Part shown: positions 1-8,728 of the stretch, one piece after another
Numbering within the stretch: the stretch's first letter is position 1
Layout of the letters: each line of letters starts with the position of its first letter
Source: Magnetococcales bacterium
Lineage (GTDB): Bacteria; Pseudomonadota; Magnetococcia; Magnetococcales; Magnetaquicoccaceae
Reading direction: 5' to 3'
Assembly (NCBI GenBank): GCA_015231915.1
Contig: JADGAR010000003.1
Location: forward strand, 43,002-107,001
Length of the DNA: 64,000 nucleotides
The notes under the pieces: generated by a model
The model's database searches: none
What the model was told of the DNA's origin: nothing
What the model saw: only the letters and a program-made list of their open reading frames with translations
Position numbers and translations under genes: made by a program

Positions 1-460
1 GGATGGGCGGCCAGGTTTTGCAGCACATGAATGACCCGCCCCGCGAAACGGCGTGCGTGCTCGCGGGGATCGGACGGCACATTGCCGAAAAAGACATGAC
101 CAGCCCCCACTTCCGGCAGCGCCCCCAGATTGCTGGTCACCACCAGACAACCGGCGGCCATCGCCTCTACCATGGTGATACAGTACCCTTCGGGAAAGGT
201 GCATCCACCGCCTCTCCCGCCAATCCCTGGTAACGACCGCTCGCCAGAGTCGTTCTGGCGTCGAGCAGCCGGTCGCAGCGGATCATGACCTCGATGCAGT
301 CCAGCCAACAGGCCTCCACCCTGCCATCGGCCTCCAGAATGGCGCGGTACAGGGCTTCCGCCGCCGCCGCGTTGCCGGCCTGAAAGAGGGCATTGGCTTC
401 CTGGAGCGCCTGATCCGCCGTCAGGATGGAAGAGGGGGTCGATTCTGGATGCATTGTCAT
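1..460 (-). pseudogene. Broken TPR-glycosyltransferase gene, cut by the window edge
   Basis: The gene starts at ATG 460 (or 454), 20 nt after the cbiA stop, with a GGAG ribosome site. About 97 codons encode a TPR-like segment (QALQEANALFQAGNAAAAEA). This frame stops at 167. A different minus-strand frame, readable from about 235 down to base 1, encodes the C-terminal part of a GT4-type glycosyltransferase (FPEGYCITMVEAMAAG, then VVTSNLGALPE). The TPR and transferase parts therefore lie in two frames. This suggests an internal deletion or frameshift in a longer TPR-glycosyltransferase, although a sequencing error or two overlapping genes cannot be excluded. The remainder lies outside the window, so the final length is unknown. 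Confidence 0.55.
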
Positions 461-479
461 TGGTCTCCGGGAAGGCCTG

Positions 480-1763
480 TCAAGACGCCCCGAACCAGGC
501 GGCACAGGTCGCGGGCTGGGAAGGAAAATACCAGTGAATGTAGGAGGCGCGCAGGTTGTGCATGCGTACCCCGGCATCCCCGGATTCCGGCTGGAAGGCG
601 GGTGGCAGGGGCGAGGGATCGCGCACGGAGTGATGGAATTCGTGACCGCGCACGCCGGAGCGATCCCGTCGATAGCCCAGACCGGCAAGACGCGGGGTCA
701 TGCGGGTGTGGATGGGAAGGATATCGGCCATGGGCCAGGAGACGCCATCGAGCAGGGTCAAGGAGCTGCCCAGGGCCATCATGCCGCCGCACTCCGCCAG
801 GATGGGCAGATCCTGCGCGACGGCCCGGCGCACATCCCTCCAGGTCGGCGATGCCGAGAGCTGCGCGGCATGGAGTTCCGGGTATCCCCCCGGCAGCCAG
901 GCAGCATCGCACGCCGGCAGGGGATCGCCCGCCAGTGGCGAAAAAAAGACGATCCGCGCCCCCATCTCCTCCAGCCACGCCAGGTTGGCGGGATACAGGA
1001 AGCAGTGGGCCAGGTCCCTGGCCACGGCAATGGTTCTGCCCGTCAACAAGCGGGGCGATGAGCCGCAAGCAGGCGTCGGAATGACGGGCCGGGCCAGGAA
1101 AAGGAGTCCATCCCGATCCAGGGTCAGCGCCCGGCACAGATCCGACGCGGCGGGGGGGGCCTGATCCTCCGGGAGGAGCAGCCCCAGATGACGTTCCCCC
1201 AGACCGATGGAGGGGGTATTGCCCAACCAGCCCAGCAAAGGGGGCAGACCCGCCTCCTGCAGCGCACCGGCGAGCATTTCGGCATGGCGGGGCGACCCCA
1301 CCCGGTTGGCCAGGACTCCCGCCAGGGTGAATCCCCTGGCGAAACCGGCGAAACCGGCCACCAGGGGGGCAATGGAGCCGGCCATGCCCCTGGCGTCCAC
1401 CACCAGGATCACCGGCAGACCCAACACCCTGGCCAGATCCGCCGTGGAACCGGTTGCGCCGATGCCGCCCTTGCCGTCGTACAACCCCATCACCCCTTCC
1501 ACCACCACCACGGATCCTTGCGGCGCTCGGGTGGCGACCAGGGCGCGGCACTCCTCCTCGCCCACCATGCAGGTGTCGAGATTCCAGGAAGGAAGGCCGC
1601 AGAAAGCGGCATGCCACATGGGATCGATGAAATCCGGTCCCGCCTTGAACGGCACGACGCGCCGCCCCGCCTCCCGCAGCGCGGCCATCACGGCCAAAGT
1701 CAGGGTGGTCTTGCCGGCGTGGGAATGGGTGGCAGCGATGATGAATCCGGGTGTCAATTCCAT
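480..1763 (-). CDS. cbiA: Cobyrinate a,c-diamide synthase CbiA
   Basis: The enzyme uses ATP and glutamine to amidate the a and c acetate side chains of (cobalt-)cobyrinate in the cytoplasm. The N-terminus carries the P-loop of the CobB/CobQ family (ATHSHAGKTT, about residues 11-20) and the following FKAGPDFIDP signature. The C-terminal glutaminase domain has the nucleophile in ILAECGGMMAL and the WLPGGYPE motif, plus GHEFHHS near the end. At 427 residues it is slightly shorter than usual (about 450). It is the only cobalamin gene here on the minus strand, divergent from cbiB, and it is not behind the riboswitch at 8.5 kb. ATG start at 1763. Confidence 0.95.
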   Translation of the reverse strand: MELTPGFIIAATHSHAGKTTLTLAVMAALREAGRRVVPFKAGPDFIDPMWHAAFCGLPSWNLDTCMVGEEECRALVATRAPQGSVVVVEGVMGLYDGKGGIGATGSTADLARVLGLPVILVVDARGMAGSIAPLVAGFAGFARGFTLAGVLANRVGSPRHAEMLAGALQEAGLPPLLGWLGNTPSIGLGERHLGLLLPEDQAPPAASDLCRALTLDRDGLLFLARPVIPTPACGSSPRLLTGRTIAVARDLAHCFLYPANLAWLEEMGARIVFFSPLAGDPLPACDAAWLPGGYPELHAAQLSASPTWRDVRRAVAQDLPILAECGGMMALGSSLTLLDGVSWPMADILPIHTRMTPRLAGLGYRRDRSGVRGHEFHHSVRDPSPLPPAFQPESGDAGVRMHNLRASYIHWYFPSQPATCAAWFGAS

Positions 1764-1841
1764 GGGTGCATGTTACACTGCGAAAAAAAATTGGGAAACA
1801 TCGGTGGGCAAGATAGCACACCCCCCGGCGGACGAACATGG

Positions 1842-2792
1842 ATGGCGTGGATGGAAATGGTGACGACGCAAACGGTTGCGGCCATGCTGCTGGCGCTGCT
1901 GCTGGACGGCTGGCTGGGCGAACCGCAGCGCTGGCATCCCCTGGTGGGATTCGGGCAGTTGGCCGCATGGCTGGAGGCGCGGCTCAATCCGCAAGCGGGC
2001 GCCAGGGGGTGGCTGACGGCCCGTGGCGCGGGATGCGCGGGGTGGTGCATGCTGGTTTTGCTCCCGTCGGGTCTGGTCGCCTGGGGATTGCCGCAAGGCG
2101 GGCCTTTCTGGCTGGCGGAGGCCGTATTGCTCTATCTGACCGTGGGCGGCAGGAGCCTGATCCAGCACGGCGAGGCGGTACGGGTCGCATTGGCGCGCCA
2201 GGATTGGGAGCAGGCGCGTTTGCGGGTTGGATATCTGGTCAGCCGGGAGACCGCAGCCCTGGAACCCGGTCCCATGGCGGGGGCCACCATCGAATCCCTG
2301 CTGGAAAACGGCTGCGACGCCCTGTTCGGGGCGTTGTTCTGGTTTCTGGTGGCGGGCGCGCCAGGGGCAGTGGCTTATCGGCTGGCCAACACTTTGGATG
2401 CGATGTGGGGCTACAGGACGCCGCGTTTTCTGCATTTCGGCTGGGGGGCCGCCCGTGCCGACGACCTGCTCAACCTGGTTCCGGCGCGCCTGACGGCGTT
2501 GTGCTATGCCCTGGCGGGCCGCAGCGGGCCGGCATGGCGCTGCTGGCGTCGTCAGGGCGGGGGGTGGAAGAGTCCCAATGCCGGCGTGGTGATGGCCAGC
2601 GGCGCCGGCGCCCTGGGGGTGACCCTGGGCGGCCCGGCCCGTTATCACGGCATCGACACCATGCGTCCCGCGCTGGGCGAGGGTGACCCGCCGGGGGGCG
2701 AGGATATCGCCCGCGCCATCGGATTGCTGCGCCGCGCCTTGTGGATCTGGGGAATGGTCGTGTTGACGGCATGGGGGATCGGCCATGCTTGA
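1842..2792 (+). CDS. cbiB: Adenosylcobinamide-phosphate synthase CbiB/CobD, membrane protein
   Basis: This integral membrane enzyme attaches the aminopropanol phosphate (or an equivalent) to adenosylcobyric acid. The N-terminal DGWLGEPQRWHPLVGFG motif is diagnostic, and YRLANTLDAMWGYR and the C-terminal NAGVVMASGAGALGV stretch also match the family. Several hydrophobic segments are visible (about residues 8-22, 65-80, 85-105, 160-180 and the extreme C-terminus). Three in-frame ATGs lie close together (1842, 1851, 1857) and the sequence does not clearly choose between them; the full length is about 316 residues. A longer in-frame reading upstream overlaps cbiA on the other strand and is not coding. 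The 3' end overlaps cobC by 8 nt, so the two are translationally coupled. Confidence 0.92.
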   Translation: MAWMEMVTTQTVAAMLLALLLDGWLGEPQRWHPLVGFGQLAAWLEARLNPQAGARGWLTARGAGCAGWCMLVLLPSGLVAWGLPQGGPFWLAEAVLLYLTVGGRSLIQHGEAVRVALARQDWEQARLRVGYLVSRETAALEPGPMAGATIESLLENGCDALFGALFWFLVAGAPGAVAYRLANTLDAMWGYRTPRFLHFGWGAARADDLLNLVPARLTALCYALAGRSGPAWRCWRRQGGGWKSPNAGVVMASGAGALGVTLGGPARYHGIDTMRPALGEGDPPGGEDIARAIGLLRRALWIWGMVVLTAWGIGHA

Positions 2793-3762
2793 GCACGGCG
2801 GCGGGGTGCGCAAGGCGGCGCTCCGGTTCGGCATTCCCCTGGAGGCGTGGCTGGATCTTTCCACTGGGATCAATCCCCTCCCCCGTCCGCCGAAGCCGCT
2901 CCCTGTCGCGTGCTGGCAACGCCTGCCGGAGGACGGGGACGGCCTGGAGGAGGCGGCTGCAGCCTGTTATGGCACCACGCGCCTGTTGCCCCTGGCCGGT
3001 TCGCAGGCCGCCATTCAACTCCTGCCCCGTCTGCGTCCCGCCGGGCGCGTGGCCGTGCTCCACCCCACCTATGCCGAACACGCCCATGCCTGGCGCATGG
3101 CCGGACATCGGGTGGAACGCGTCACCCCTGCGGGCCTGGATGCCGCTTCCGAACCCCATGATGCCGTGGTGGTGGTCAATCCCAACAATCCCACCGGAGC
3201 GTGTCTTTCCAATGACCGGCTGCTGGCGTGGCATGCCCGCCTGCAAGAAAACGGCGGCTGGCTGGTGGTGGACGAGGCCTTCATGGATGCCACCCCGGAG
3301 GCGAGCCTCAGCCCCTTGGTCGGCCTGCCGGGGTTGATCGTCCTGCGTTCCCTGGGCAAGTTCTTCGGTCTGGCAGGGGCGCGGGTCGGTTTTCTTCTGG
3401 CGGATGCCCCCCTGCTGGAGATGGCCAGGGAGCGGCTCGGCCCCTGGAGCGTGAGCGGTCCTGCCCGTCACGTCGCCCGTTTGGCCCTGGCGGATCGCCC
3501 CTGGCAGGAAGAGACCCGCCGGCGGCTTCATGAAGCCTCGAGCCGGCTGGCAACCCTGCTTGACGCCCACCATCTGACCCCGGCGGGGGGGACCGCGCTC
3601 TTTCAGTGGGTGCCCGGCCCGGAGGCGGCTTGTCGATGGGAGCGCCTGGCCGAACAGGGGATCCTCACCCGCCGCTTCGATGACCCTCCGGGCCTGCGTT
3701 TCGGCCTGCCGGGGGCGCCCGGCGAGTGGGAGCGGCTGGCCCTGGCGCTGGCAAGGGCATAG
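2785..3762 (+). CDS. cobC: Threonine-phosphate decarboxylase CobC/CobD (PLP enzyme)
   Basis: This is a class I/II aminotransferase-fold protein that supplies (R)-1-amino-2-propanol phosphate for the nucleotide loop of cobalamin. Visible motifs are LEHGGGVRKAA at the N-terminus, LDLSTGINPLP, the NPNNPTGA loop (about residue 132), the VDEAFMDATPE segment, and the PLP lysine in LRSLGKFFGLAGARVGF (about residue 192). At 325 residues it has normal family length. It overlaps the end of cbiB by 8 nt, which fits their consecutive roles. Confidence 0.93.
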   Translation: MLEHGGGVRKAALRFGIPLEAWLDLSTGINPLPRPPKPLPVACWQRLPEDGDGLEEAAAACYGTTRLLPLAGSQAAIQLLPRLRPAGRVAVLHPTYAEHAHAWRMAGHRVERVTPAGLDAASEPHDAVVVVNPNNPTGACLSNDRLLAWHARLQENGGWLVVDEAFMDATPEASLSPLVGLPGLIVLRSLGKFFGLAGARVGFLLADAPLLEMARERLGPWSVSGPARHVARLALADRPWQEETRRRLHEASSRLATLLDAHHLTPAGGTALFQWVPGPEAACRWERLAEQGILTRRFDDPPGLRFGLPGAPGEWERLALALARA

Positions 3763-4077
3763 GATAGCGTTTTTTCACTTGCACCCATTGCTTCTGTAAA
3801 AAAAATCAATTGGTCGTTAACATTTTGTTTTGCATACATTTTTTTATGTTTTACGCTCACTGACTCATTTCGTGTCCACGAAATCGACCAAAATTTTGCA
3901 CCACTCATCAAGAACAGAATATCATCTTTTTCTTTAATTTATTGATTTTTATAAATTTTTACAACACGTTCACAACCAGAAAAACTGGTACGTTTTGTGA
4001 TTATAAGTGAATCGAAGTCGAAGGAATGCGAGACCGGAACCATCCATTTTCACTCCAATTATCCAAGGAAAAGGACC
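3763..4077. other. AT-rich intergenic region before the TetR gene
   Basis: This is 315 nt without a credible gene and is much more AT-rich than its surroundings. A short minus-strand frame (3603-3911) runs antisense into cobC and has no family features. The region holds two inverted repeats: an 8-bp-arm palindrome at 3867-3884, and ACCAG-N5-CTGGT at 3975-3989. It probably carries the promoter and operators of the downstream TetR-family gene. No good terminator for cobC is visible. Confidence 0.6.
3867..3884. promoter_or_regulatory. Perfect palindrome ATTTCGTG-TC-CACGAAAT, candidate operator
   Basis: The two 8-bp arms are perfectly complementary with a 2-nt centre, about 195 nt upstream of the TetR-family start codon. 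TetR-type regulators bind palindromes of this size, often in their own promoter region, so autoregulation is a reasonable inference. No direct evidence ties this site to the regulator. Confidence 0.4.
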
Positions 4078-4728
4078 ATGCTGACCGAAACCGATACCAA
4101 CCCTGCCCCTACCCCAACGGAAGAGAACCAGAAAATCGACCGCCGCCGCCGTCCGGAAAGACGGGTGGAAATTCTTCAGGCGGTCATGACCCTGCTGGAG
4201 AAAGGCAACCGCCGGGTAACCACCGCCGATCTGGCCACCGAAGTCGGGGTGTCCGAAGCGGCCCTGTACCGCCACTTCAGCGGCAAGAACGCCATCTTTC
4301 ACTCCTTGACCGAATATTTGCAGGATCACCTCTTGAAACCGGTGCGCCAGCTCGGGGAGAGCGGGCCATACCTGCTGCAATTGCGGCGTCTGTTCGAATA
4401 CCACCTGCGCTTCTTCTCCGATCATCCGGGGCTGTGCCGGATCTTTCTGGTGGAAGGGGTGATGACCCGCACGGAGAGCCAGTTCATGGCGAGTGTCATC
4501 GCCACCTACGGCAAGGAAGTGCAGAAAATCCTGGCCGATGCCCAGCAGGCCGGAGAGATCGGCAAGGATCTCAACCTGGAACAGACGGCCAATTATTTCG
4601 TGGGCCTGATCCAGTCGGCGACGCTGCGGTTTGTCATCGGCGGATTCACCACGCCCCCCACCAGCGAGATTCCGGTGTTGTGGAACTTCTTCTGTCACGG
4701 CATCGGGGTGGAAAACAAGGACGCCTGA
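4078..4728 (+). CDS. TetR-family regulator, SlmA-like N-terminal domain
   Basis: This is a cytoplasmic DNA-binding protein of 216 residues. The start at 4078 is chosen because AAGGAAAAGG lies 4-5 nt upstream; an in-frame ATG at 3997 has no ribosome site. After a charged leader (residues 1-30) comes the helix-turn-helix: RRVEILQAVMTLLE, then VTTADLATEVGVSEAALYRHFSGK, which closely resembles the SlmA nucleoid-occlusion subfamily. The C-terminal ligand or dimer domain has no recognisable ligand. The 3' end overlaps the 3' end of the convergent formate dehydrogenase gene by 34 nt. True SlmA function is not shown, and a local metabolic regulator is equally possible. Confidence 0.8.
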   Translation: MLTETDTNPAPTPTEENQKIDRRRRPERRVEILQAVMTLLEKGNRRVTTADLATEVGVSEAALYRHFSGKNAIFHSLTEYLQDHLLKPVRQLGESGPYLLQLRRLFEYHLRFFSDHPGLCRIFLVEGVMTRTESQFMASVIATYGKEVQKILADAQQAGEIGKDLNLEQTANYFVGLIQSATLRFVIGGFTTPPTSEIPVLWNFFCHGIGVENKDA

Positions 4729-7409
4729 CCCAGACGCTCCAAGCGGACGGGGGTGACCTTGTATTCGGGGCAGCGGGTGTAGGTGTCGCTGCCCTGCCCC
4801 ACCAACAGATTGGTGCGGGTGGCGGGAAAATGGAACGTCAGAAAGACCACGCCGGGCCGGGTCTCTGCCACGACCTCGGCGTGGAGTTCGATGGAACCTT
4901 GGGGCGAATGGATGGCCACCCGGTCGCCGGTACGAATGCCCAGGGCAGCGGCATCGTCCGGATGGATGCGCACCCGTTCCTGGCGGGCGGCGGCCAGGGT
5001 GGCGATGGCGCTACGACGGGTCATGGAGCCGACGTTGTAATGATACAGGGTGCGCCCGGTGGTCAACAGCAGAGAAAACGCCTCGTCGCGGGTCGCAGAC
5101 GGGGGTTGCCACGGAGTCGGCGTCAACCGGGCGCGCCCGCGCAAGAAACGGCCATCCGCGTGCAAAAACGGCGTCCCTGGATGGTCGGGATGGGGACAGG
5201 GCCACTGCAAAAATCCCTGCTGGTCGATTCTTTCTTGGCGAATGCCACCCCAGTTGGGTGAAAGCCGGGCGATCTCTTTCAAAATATTATTATAAAAATC
5301 ATAACCCATGCGCCGCGCCAGCTCCAAAACGATCTCCCCGTCGGGCCGGGCCGCTCCGGGGGGCGGGATCACCCGATTGACCGGTTGCACCCGCCGGTCG
5401 CTGTTGACGAAGGTGCCACTCTTTTCGAAAAAGCAGGCCCCTGGCAGGATCACGTGGGCATGACGGGAGGAGGCGCCGGGAAAGATCTCCTGGACCACGA
5501 GGAACTCCAGATTGCCCAACGCCTCGTCCACGGCGCGGGAATCGGGATCGGACTGGGCCGGATCCTGCGCCACCAGATAGAGGCCGCGCAAGCTTCCGGC
5601 GCGGGCGGCAGCGAGCATTTCCGGGAGTTTCATGCCGGGGGTGGCAGGGGGTTCGACGCCCCACACCTCCCGGTAGCGGGCGCGCACCGTGGGGTTGGTC
5701 ACCGGCTGGTAGTCCGTGAGGACATTGGGCAGGGCGCCCATGTCGCAGGCGCCCTGGACATTGTTCTGGCCGCGAATCGGCGCAGCCCCGGTGCCGGGAC
5801 GACCGATCTGGCCGGTGAGCAGGGCCAGATTGATCAGCCCGAAGGCGGCCAGCGAGCCGTGGCACGCCTCGGTGATCCCCAGCCCCCAGAGGATTTGACC
5901 CCGTTCGGCCTCCGCCAGCCAGCGGGCGGCCAGACGGATGGCGTCCGCCGGGATGCCGGCCACCCCGGCGGCCCACTCCGGGGTACAGGTTGACAAGACC
6001 GGCCAGAGGGTTTCGAACCCTTCGGTGTAGCGATTGATATAATCTTTATTATATAAACCTTCGGTCAACAAAAAAAACTGCATGGCATTGATCACCGCGA
6101 CGTTGCTGCCTGGCAGCAAGGGGAGATGAAGGTGGGCCATGCGGGCCAGTTCGGTGCGGCGCGGGTCGATGACGATCAGCCGACAGCCGCGCCGCACCGC
6201 GCGTTTGATGCGCGCGCCGAGCACCGGGTGGGATTCGGTGGGGTTGGCGCCGACGATCATCAGGAGAGTGGATTGGTCGATATCCTCGAAACGGCTGGAG
6301 CCGGCACCGGTGCCCAGGGCCTCGCCCAGGGCGAAGGCGGACGGGGAGTGGCAGACTCTGGCGCAGTTGTCGATGTTGTTGGTGCCGAGGGCCAGGCGGG
6401 CGAATTTTTGCAGCAGGTAGTTCTCTTCGTTGGTGCAGCGGGCGGAACTGACGACACCCAGCGCCTGGGGGCCATGGGTGGCGCGCAGCGTGGCGAATCG
6501 TTCGGCCACCAGGGACAAGGCGGTCTCCCAGTCGGCGGGTTGCAGATGACCATGGGCATCGCGGATCAGAGGGGTGGTCAGGCGGTCCGGGGCGTGGACG
6601 AATCCGTGGCCGAAGCGCCCCTTGACGCAGGCGTGGCCGTGATTGACCGAACCTGCGGGGTCGGCTTCCACGCGCAGGATGCGGCCCTGGCTGGGGGTGA
6701 CCAGCAGGCGGCACCCCACGGCGCAGTAGCCGCAGGTGGTGGGGACGGGGTTTTCTCCCTGTTCTTTGGCCAACGGGTCGGGTTCCCTGATGGCCCCGGT
6801 GGGACAAACGGCGAGACAGGCGCCGCAGGAGACGCAGCCCGCCGACTCCAGGGAATCGGCGTGGGGGGTGGCGATGGGCAGGTCGCGTCCCGGACGGCCC
6901 AGCACGTTGGCCCCTTGCTGTTCGCGGCAGGCGGATAGACACAATCCGCAGCGGATGCACAGGGCCGCTTCCCGATGGATCAAGGGGTGGCGGGCATCGA
7001 TGGCGCTTCGTTGCGCGCCGGGCGGTTGGGCAGGCTGGAATCCCAGTTCCATGGCCAACCGTTGCAGACGGCAGCGTCCCTCGACCGGGCAACCGGGGCA
7101 TGTCAGGGGGTGGCCGCGCAGGATCAGACGCATGGCCCACCGCCGGGCGTCGTCCACCGCCGGGGAGCGGCTCCGGTAGTGAGCGCCGGGTGTGACGCGG
7201 GTCTGGCAGGCGTGCCTGAGACCCACGCCCTGCTCCTCGACCAGGCACAGGCCGCAACGGCCTTGAATATATGGCAGGTGATCCGCGTGGCAGAGGGTTG
7301 GAATCGTCTTGCCCGCCTCCCGCATGGCCTGCAGCAGGGTATCGGTCTCCTCGACCCGGCGGGTTTGACCGTCAATGGTGATGGATGGTTGCGACTCAGT
7401 GAAAGACAT
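4695..7409 (-). CDS. fdhA: Formate dehydrogenase alpha subunit, molybdopterin enzyme with Cys at the active site
   Basis: This cytoplasmic 904-residue oxidoreductase has no Tat signal. Domains in order: [2Fe-2S] ferredoxin-like (Cys in TLCHAD and GRCGLCLVE), the His-Cys3 cluster motif HPLTCPGCPVEGRC, two [4Fe-4S] motifs (CIRCGLCLSAC and CVSCGACLAVCP), then the molybdopterin core starting at CGYCAVGC. The NCARVCHSPS motif puts Cys353-His354 where selenocysteine-His occurs in other formate dehydrogenases. The layout resembles NAD-linked FdhA/FdsA and FdhF-type catalytic subunits. No diaphorase subunit or FdhD lies beside it, so the electron acceptor is unknown. The start overlaps the upstream Rpn gene by 14 nt, and no clear ribosome site precedes it. 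Confidence 0.9.
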   Translation of the reverse strand: MSFTESQPSITIDGQTRRVEETDTLLQAMREAGKTIPTLCHADHLPYIQGRCGLCLVEEQGVGLRHACQTRVTPGAHYRSRSPAVDDARRWAMRLILRGHPLTCPGCPVEGRCRLQRLAMELGFQPAQPPGAQRSAIDARHPLIHREAALCIRCGLCLSACREQQGANVLGRPGRDLPIATPHADSLESAGCVSCGACLAVCPTGAIREPDPLAKEQGENPVPTTCGYCAVGCRLLVTPSQGRILRVEADPAGSVNHGHACVKGRFGHGFVHAPDRLTTPLIRDAHGHLQPADWETALSLVAERFATLRATHGPQALGVVSSARCTNEENYLLQKFARLALGTNNIDNCARVCHSPSAFALGEALGTGAGSSRFEDIDQSTLLMIVGANPTESHPVLGARIKRAVRRGCRLIVIDPRRTELARMAHLHLPLLPGSNVAVINAMQFFLLTEGLYNKDYINRYTEGFETLWPVLSTCTPEWAAGVAGIPADAIRLAARWLAEAERGQILWGLGITEACHGSLAAFGLINLALLTGQIGRPGTGAAPIRGQNNVQGACDMGALPNVLTDYQPVTNPTVRARYREVWGVEPPATPGMKLPEMLAAARAGSLRGLYLVAQDPAQSDPDSRAVDEALGNLEFLVVQEIFPGASSRHAHVILPGACFFEKSGTFVNSDRRVQPVNRVIPPPGAARPDGEIVLELARRMGYDFYNNILKEIARLSPNWGGIRQERIDQQGFLQWPCPHPDHPGTPFLHADGRFLRGRARLTPTPWQPPSATRDEAFSLLLTTGRTLYHYNVGSMTRRSAIATLAAARQERVRIHPDDAAALGIRTGDRVAIHSPQGSIELHAEVVAETRPGVVFLTFHFPATRTNLLVGQGSDTYTRCPEYKVTPVRLERLGQASLFSTPMP

Positions 7410-8370
7410 CGTGCAGCGAGCCGGCCTGGAAGATGTTGCCGATCCATGCCGTCAACGCGTCCGGATCGGCAGCGGTCACCTTTTGCCGGATGGCTTCCGG
7501 CACCTCTCCGAAACGTGCTTGCAGCAACAGGATCAGCGTATCCGCCCTGGCTTTCTGCTCGCCCCTCTGTATGCCGATTTGGATGCCTTTCTGCTCCCCC
7601 TTCTTTTCCCCCTCGATCAACCCTGCGCCATAGGTGGATTCCACCATGCTCGCCTGAAAGTGCAAATCGTCCTGATAGCGTTCGTAAGCCTGCCGTTCCG
7701 CCTCAGGCAGATTCAGGATATCGAACAATGCCTTCGCCTTGAGCAATCCCCGCGCCGAGAACTCGTCCCGGATCTCGCCCGTCTTGAGAAAATAGATCCA
7801 TTCGTCCAGGCTGGTGCGCGCCACTTCATCGAAGCGGTTCACTTTGATCAGATAGTATTCCGGAAAGATTTCCTGAACCGCCTGACGATGAAACAGACTT
7901 TTTTGGCCTTCGTTGAGTTGCAGTTCGTCCTGGGTATGCAGCCCCCGGAACGAGGTGGTGCCGTGGTAGATATAATCCCTGCCTTGGCCGAGATCGAAGT
8001 ACAAGATGCTGATTGATATGATCTTTGGAATTTTTACATAGGCATCGCCTGCCTGCAAATGTTCCGTGACGGCCCTGGAGGAGGCATAGACCAGGCGTTG
8101 CAGGTAGTCGTGTTCCCGTTCGAATTGCAGTTCGATCAGAATCAGTTCGCCCTGGCTGTTTTTGACCTTCATGTCCACGCGGTTGTACTTGTCGAGGGGG
8201 CTGTCCCGGTTGCTTTCGCCATCGAGGAGTTCGATGATCTTCACATCGGTCATGAGCAGTTCGCTCAGCAGCCCCTCCAGCACGTCAAAATTGGTCTTGC
8301 TGCGCAGGAGTCGCTTCAAGGCCCAGTCGAAGGTGATCAGGCGACGAGGTTTCATCTCTTCCATCCGCAT
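7396..8370 (-). CDS. Rpn-family PD-(D/E)XK nuclease (transposase_31-like)
   Basis: This is a protein of about 324 residues with the recombination-promoting-nuclease fold. It begins MKPRRLITFDWALKRLL. The nuclease core has an acidic residue in YNRVDMKVKN and the catalytic-type pair in LILIELQFE, followed by a family-typical middle region (DYIYHGTTSFRGL) and a repetitive Gly/Glu/Lys stretch (LIEGEKKGEQKGIQIGIQ) near the C-terminus. Starts at 8370 or 8364 are both possible. Family members are mobile and often occur as scattered copies; no terminal repeats are visible here. Its stop codon overlaps the start of the formate dehydrogenase gene. Confidence 0.85.
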   Translation of the reverse strand: MRMEEMKPRRLITFDWALKRLLRSKTNFDVLEGLLSELLMTDVKIIELLDGESNRDSPLDKYNRVDMKVKNSQGELILIELQFEREHDYLQRLVYASSRAVTEHLQAGDAYVKIPKIISISILYFDLGQGRDYIYHGTTSFRGLHTQDELQLNEGQKSLFHRQAVQEIFPEYYLIKVNRFDEVARTSLDEWIYFLKTGEIRDEFSARGLLKAKALFDILNLPEAERQAYERYQDDLHFQASMVESTYGAGLIEGEKKGEQKGIQIGIQRGEQKARADTLILLLQARFGEVPEAIRQKVTAADPDALTAWIGNIFQAGSLHDVFH

Positions 8371-8438
8371 GGCATTGAGCAAAGGTGGGCGTTGCAAGTC
8401 ACGATAGCTGTTTCCTGCAGGCCAGTCAACCAGGCCAC

Positions 8439-8468
8439 TTGACATCGCCGCATCGTTGACGGCAGAAT
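8439..8468 (+). promoter_or_regulatory. Candidate sigma-70 promoter for the cobalamin operon
   Basis: TTGACA at 8439-8444 is followed 18 nt later by CAGAAT at 8463-8468. Transcription would start around 8475, about ten nt before the first riboswitch helix. The -35 box is perfect and the -10 box is mediocre. Confidence 0.45.
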
Positions 8469-8484
8469 GAAGAGTGATATCCCT

Positions 8485-8690
8485 CCATGGGTGGTTCCGG
8501 CCTTGTCGGTCGGGACTGAAACGGGAAGTCCGGTCAGCCCTCTGTGGGCGATTCCGGCGCTGCCCCTGCAACGGTAGGTGCGTCGCGATCCGCGTTTTAC
8601 CACTGGTTCTTTCGTTTCAGGAACTGGGAAGGTGTCGGATCCGGGAGTCATCGTGACTCGCCACGCACAAGCCCGGAGACCGGCCCGTGG
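8485..8690 (+). promoter_or_regulatory. Cobalamin (adenosylcobalamin) riboswitch
   Basis: The closing helix pairs CCATGGG (8485-8491) with CCCGTGG (8684-8690). Conserved core elements appear in order: GGGAAGTCCGGT around 8523-8534, the GCTGCCCCTGCAACGGTA element at 8560-8577, CCACTG near 8600, GGGAAGGTGTCGG near 8626, and the B12 box AAGCCCGGAGACCGGCC near 8669-8685. It lies just upstream of a rho-independent terminator and of the cobalamin operon. The expected behaviour is premature termination when B12 is plentiful. Confidence 0.93.
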
Positions 8691-8728
8691 AATGGCCTGA
8701 ACGTGTTGCGGTGGGCGACGCGGGCGAG

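Noticed and set aside
1188..1841. Upstream in-frame extension of cbiB
   Set aside because: It is antisense to cbiA and lacks cbiB similarity. The conserved N-terminus starts at about 1842-1857.
3603..3911. Short minus-strand frame between cobC and the TetR gene
   Set aside because: Overlaps the end of cobC antisense and shows no ribosome site or motif.
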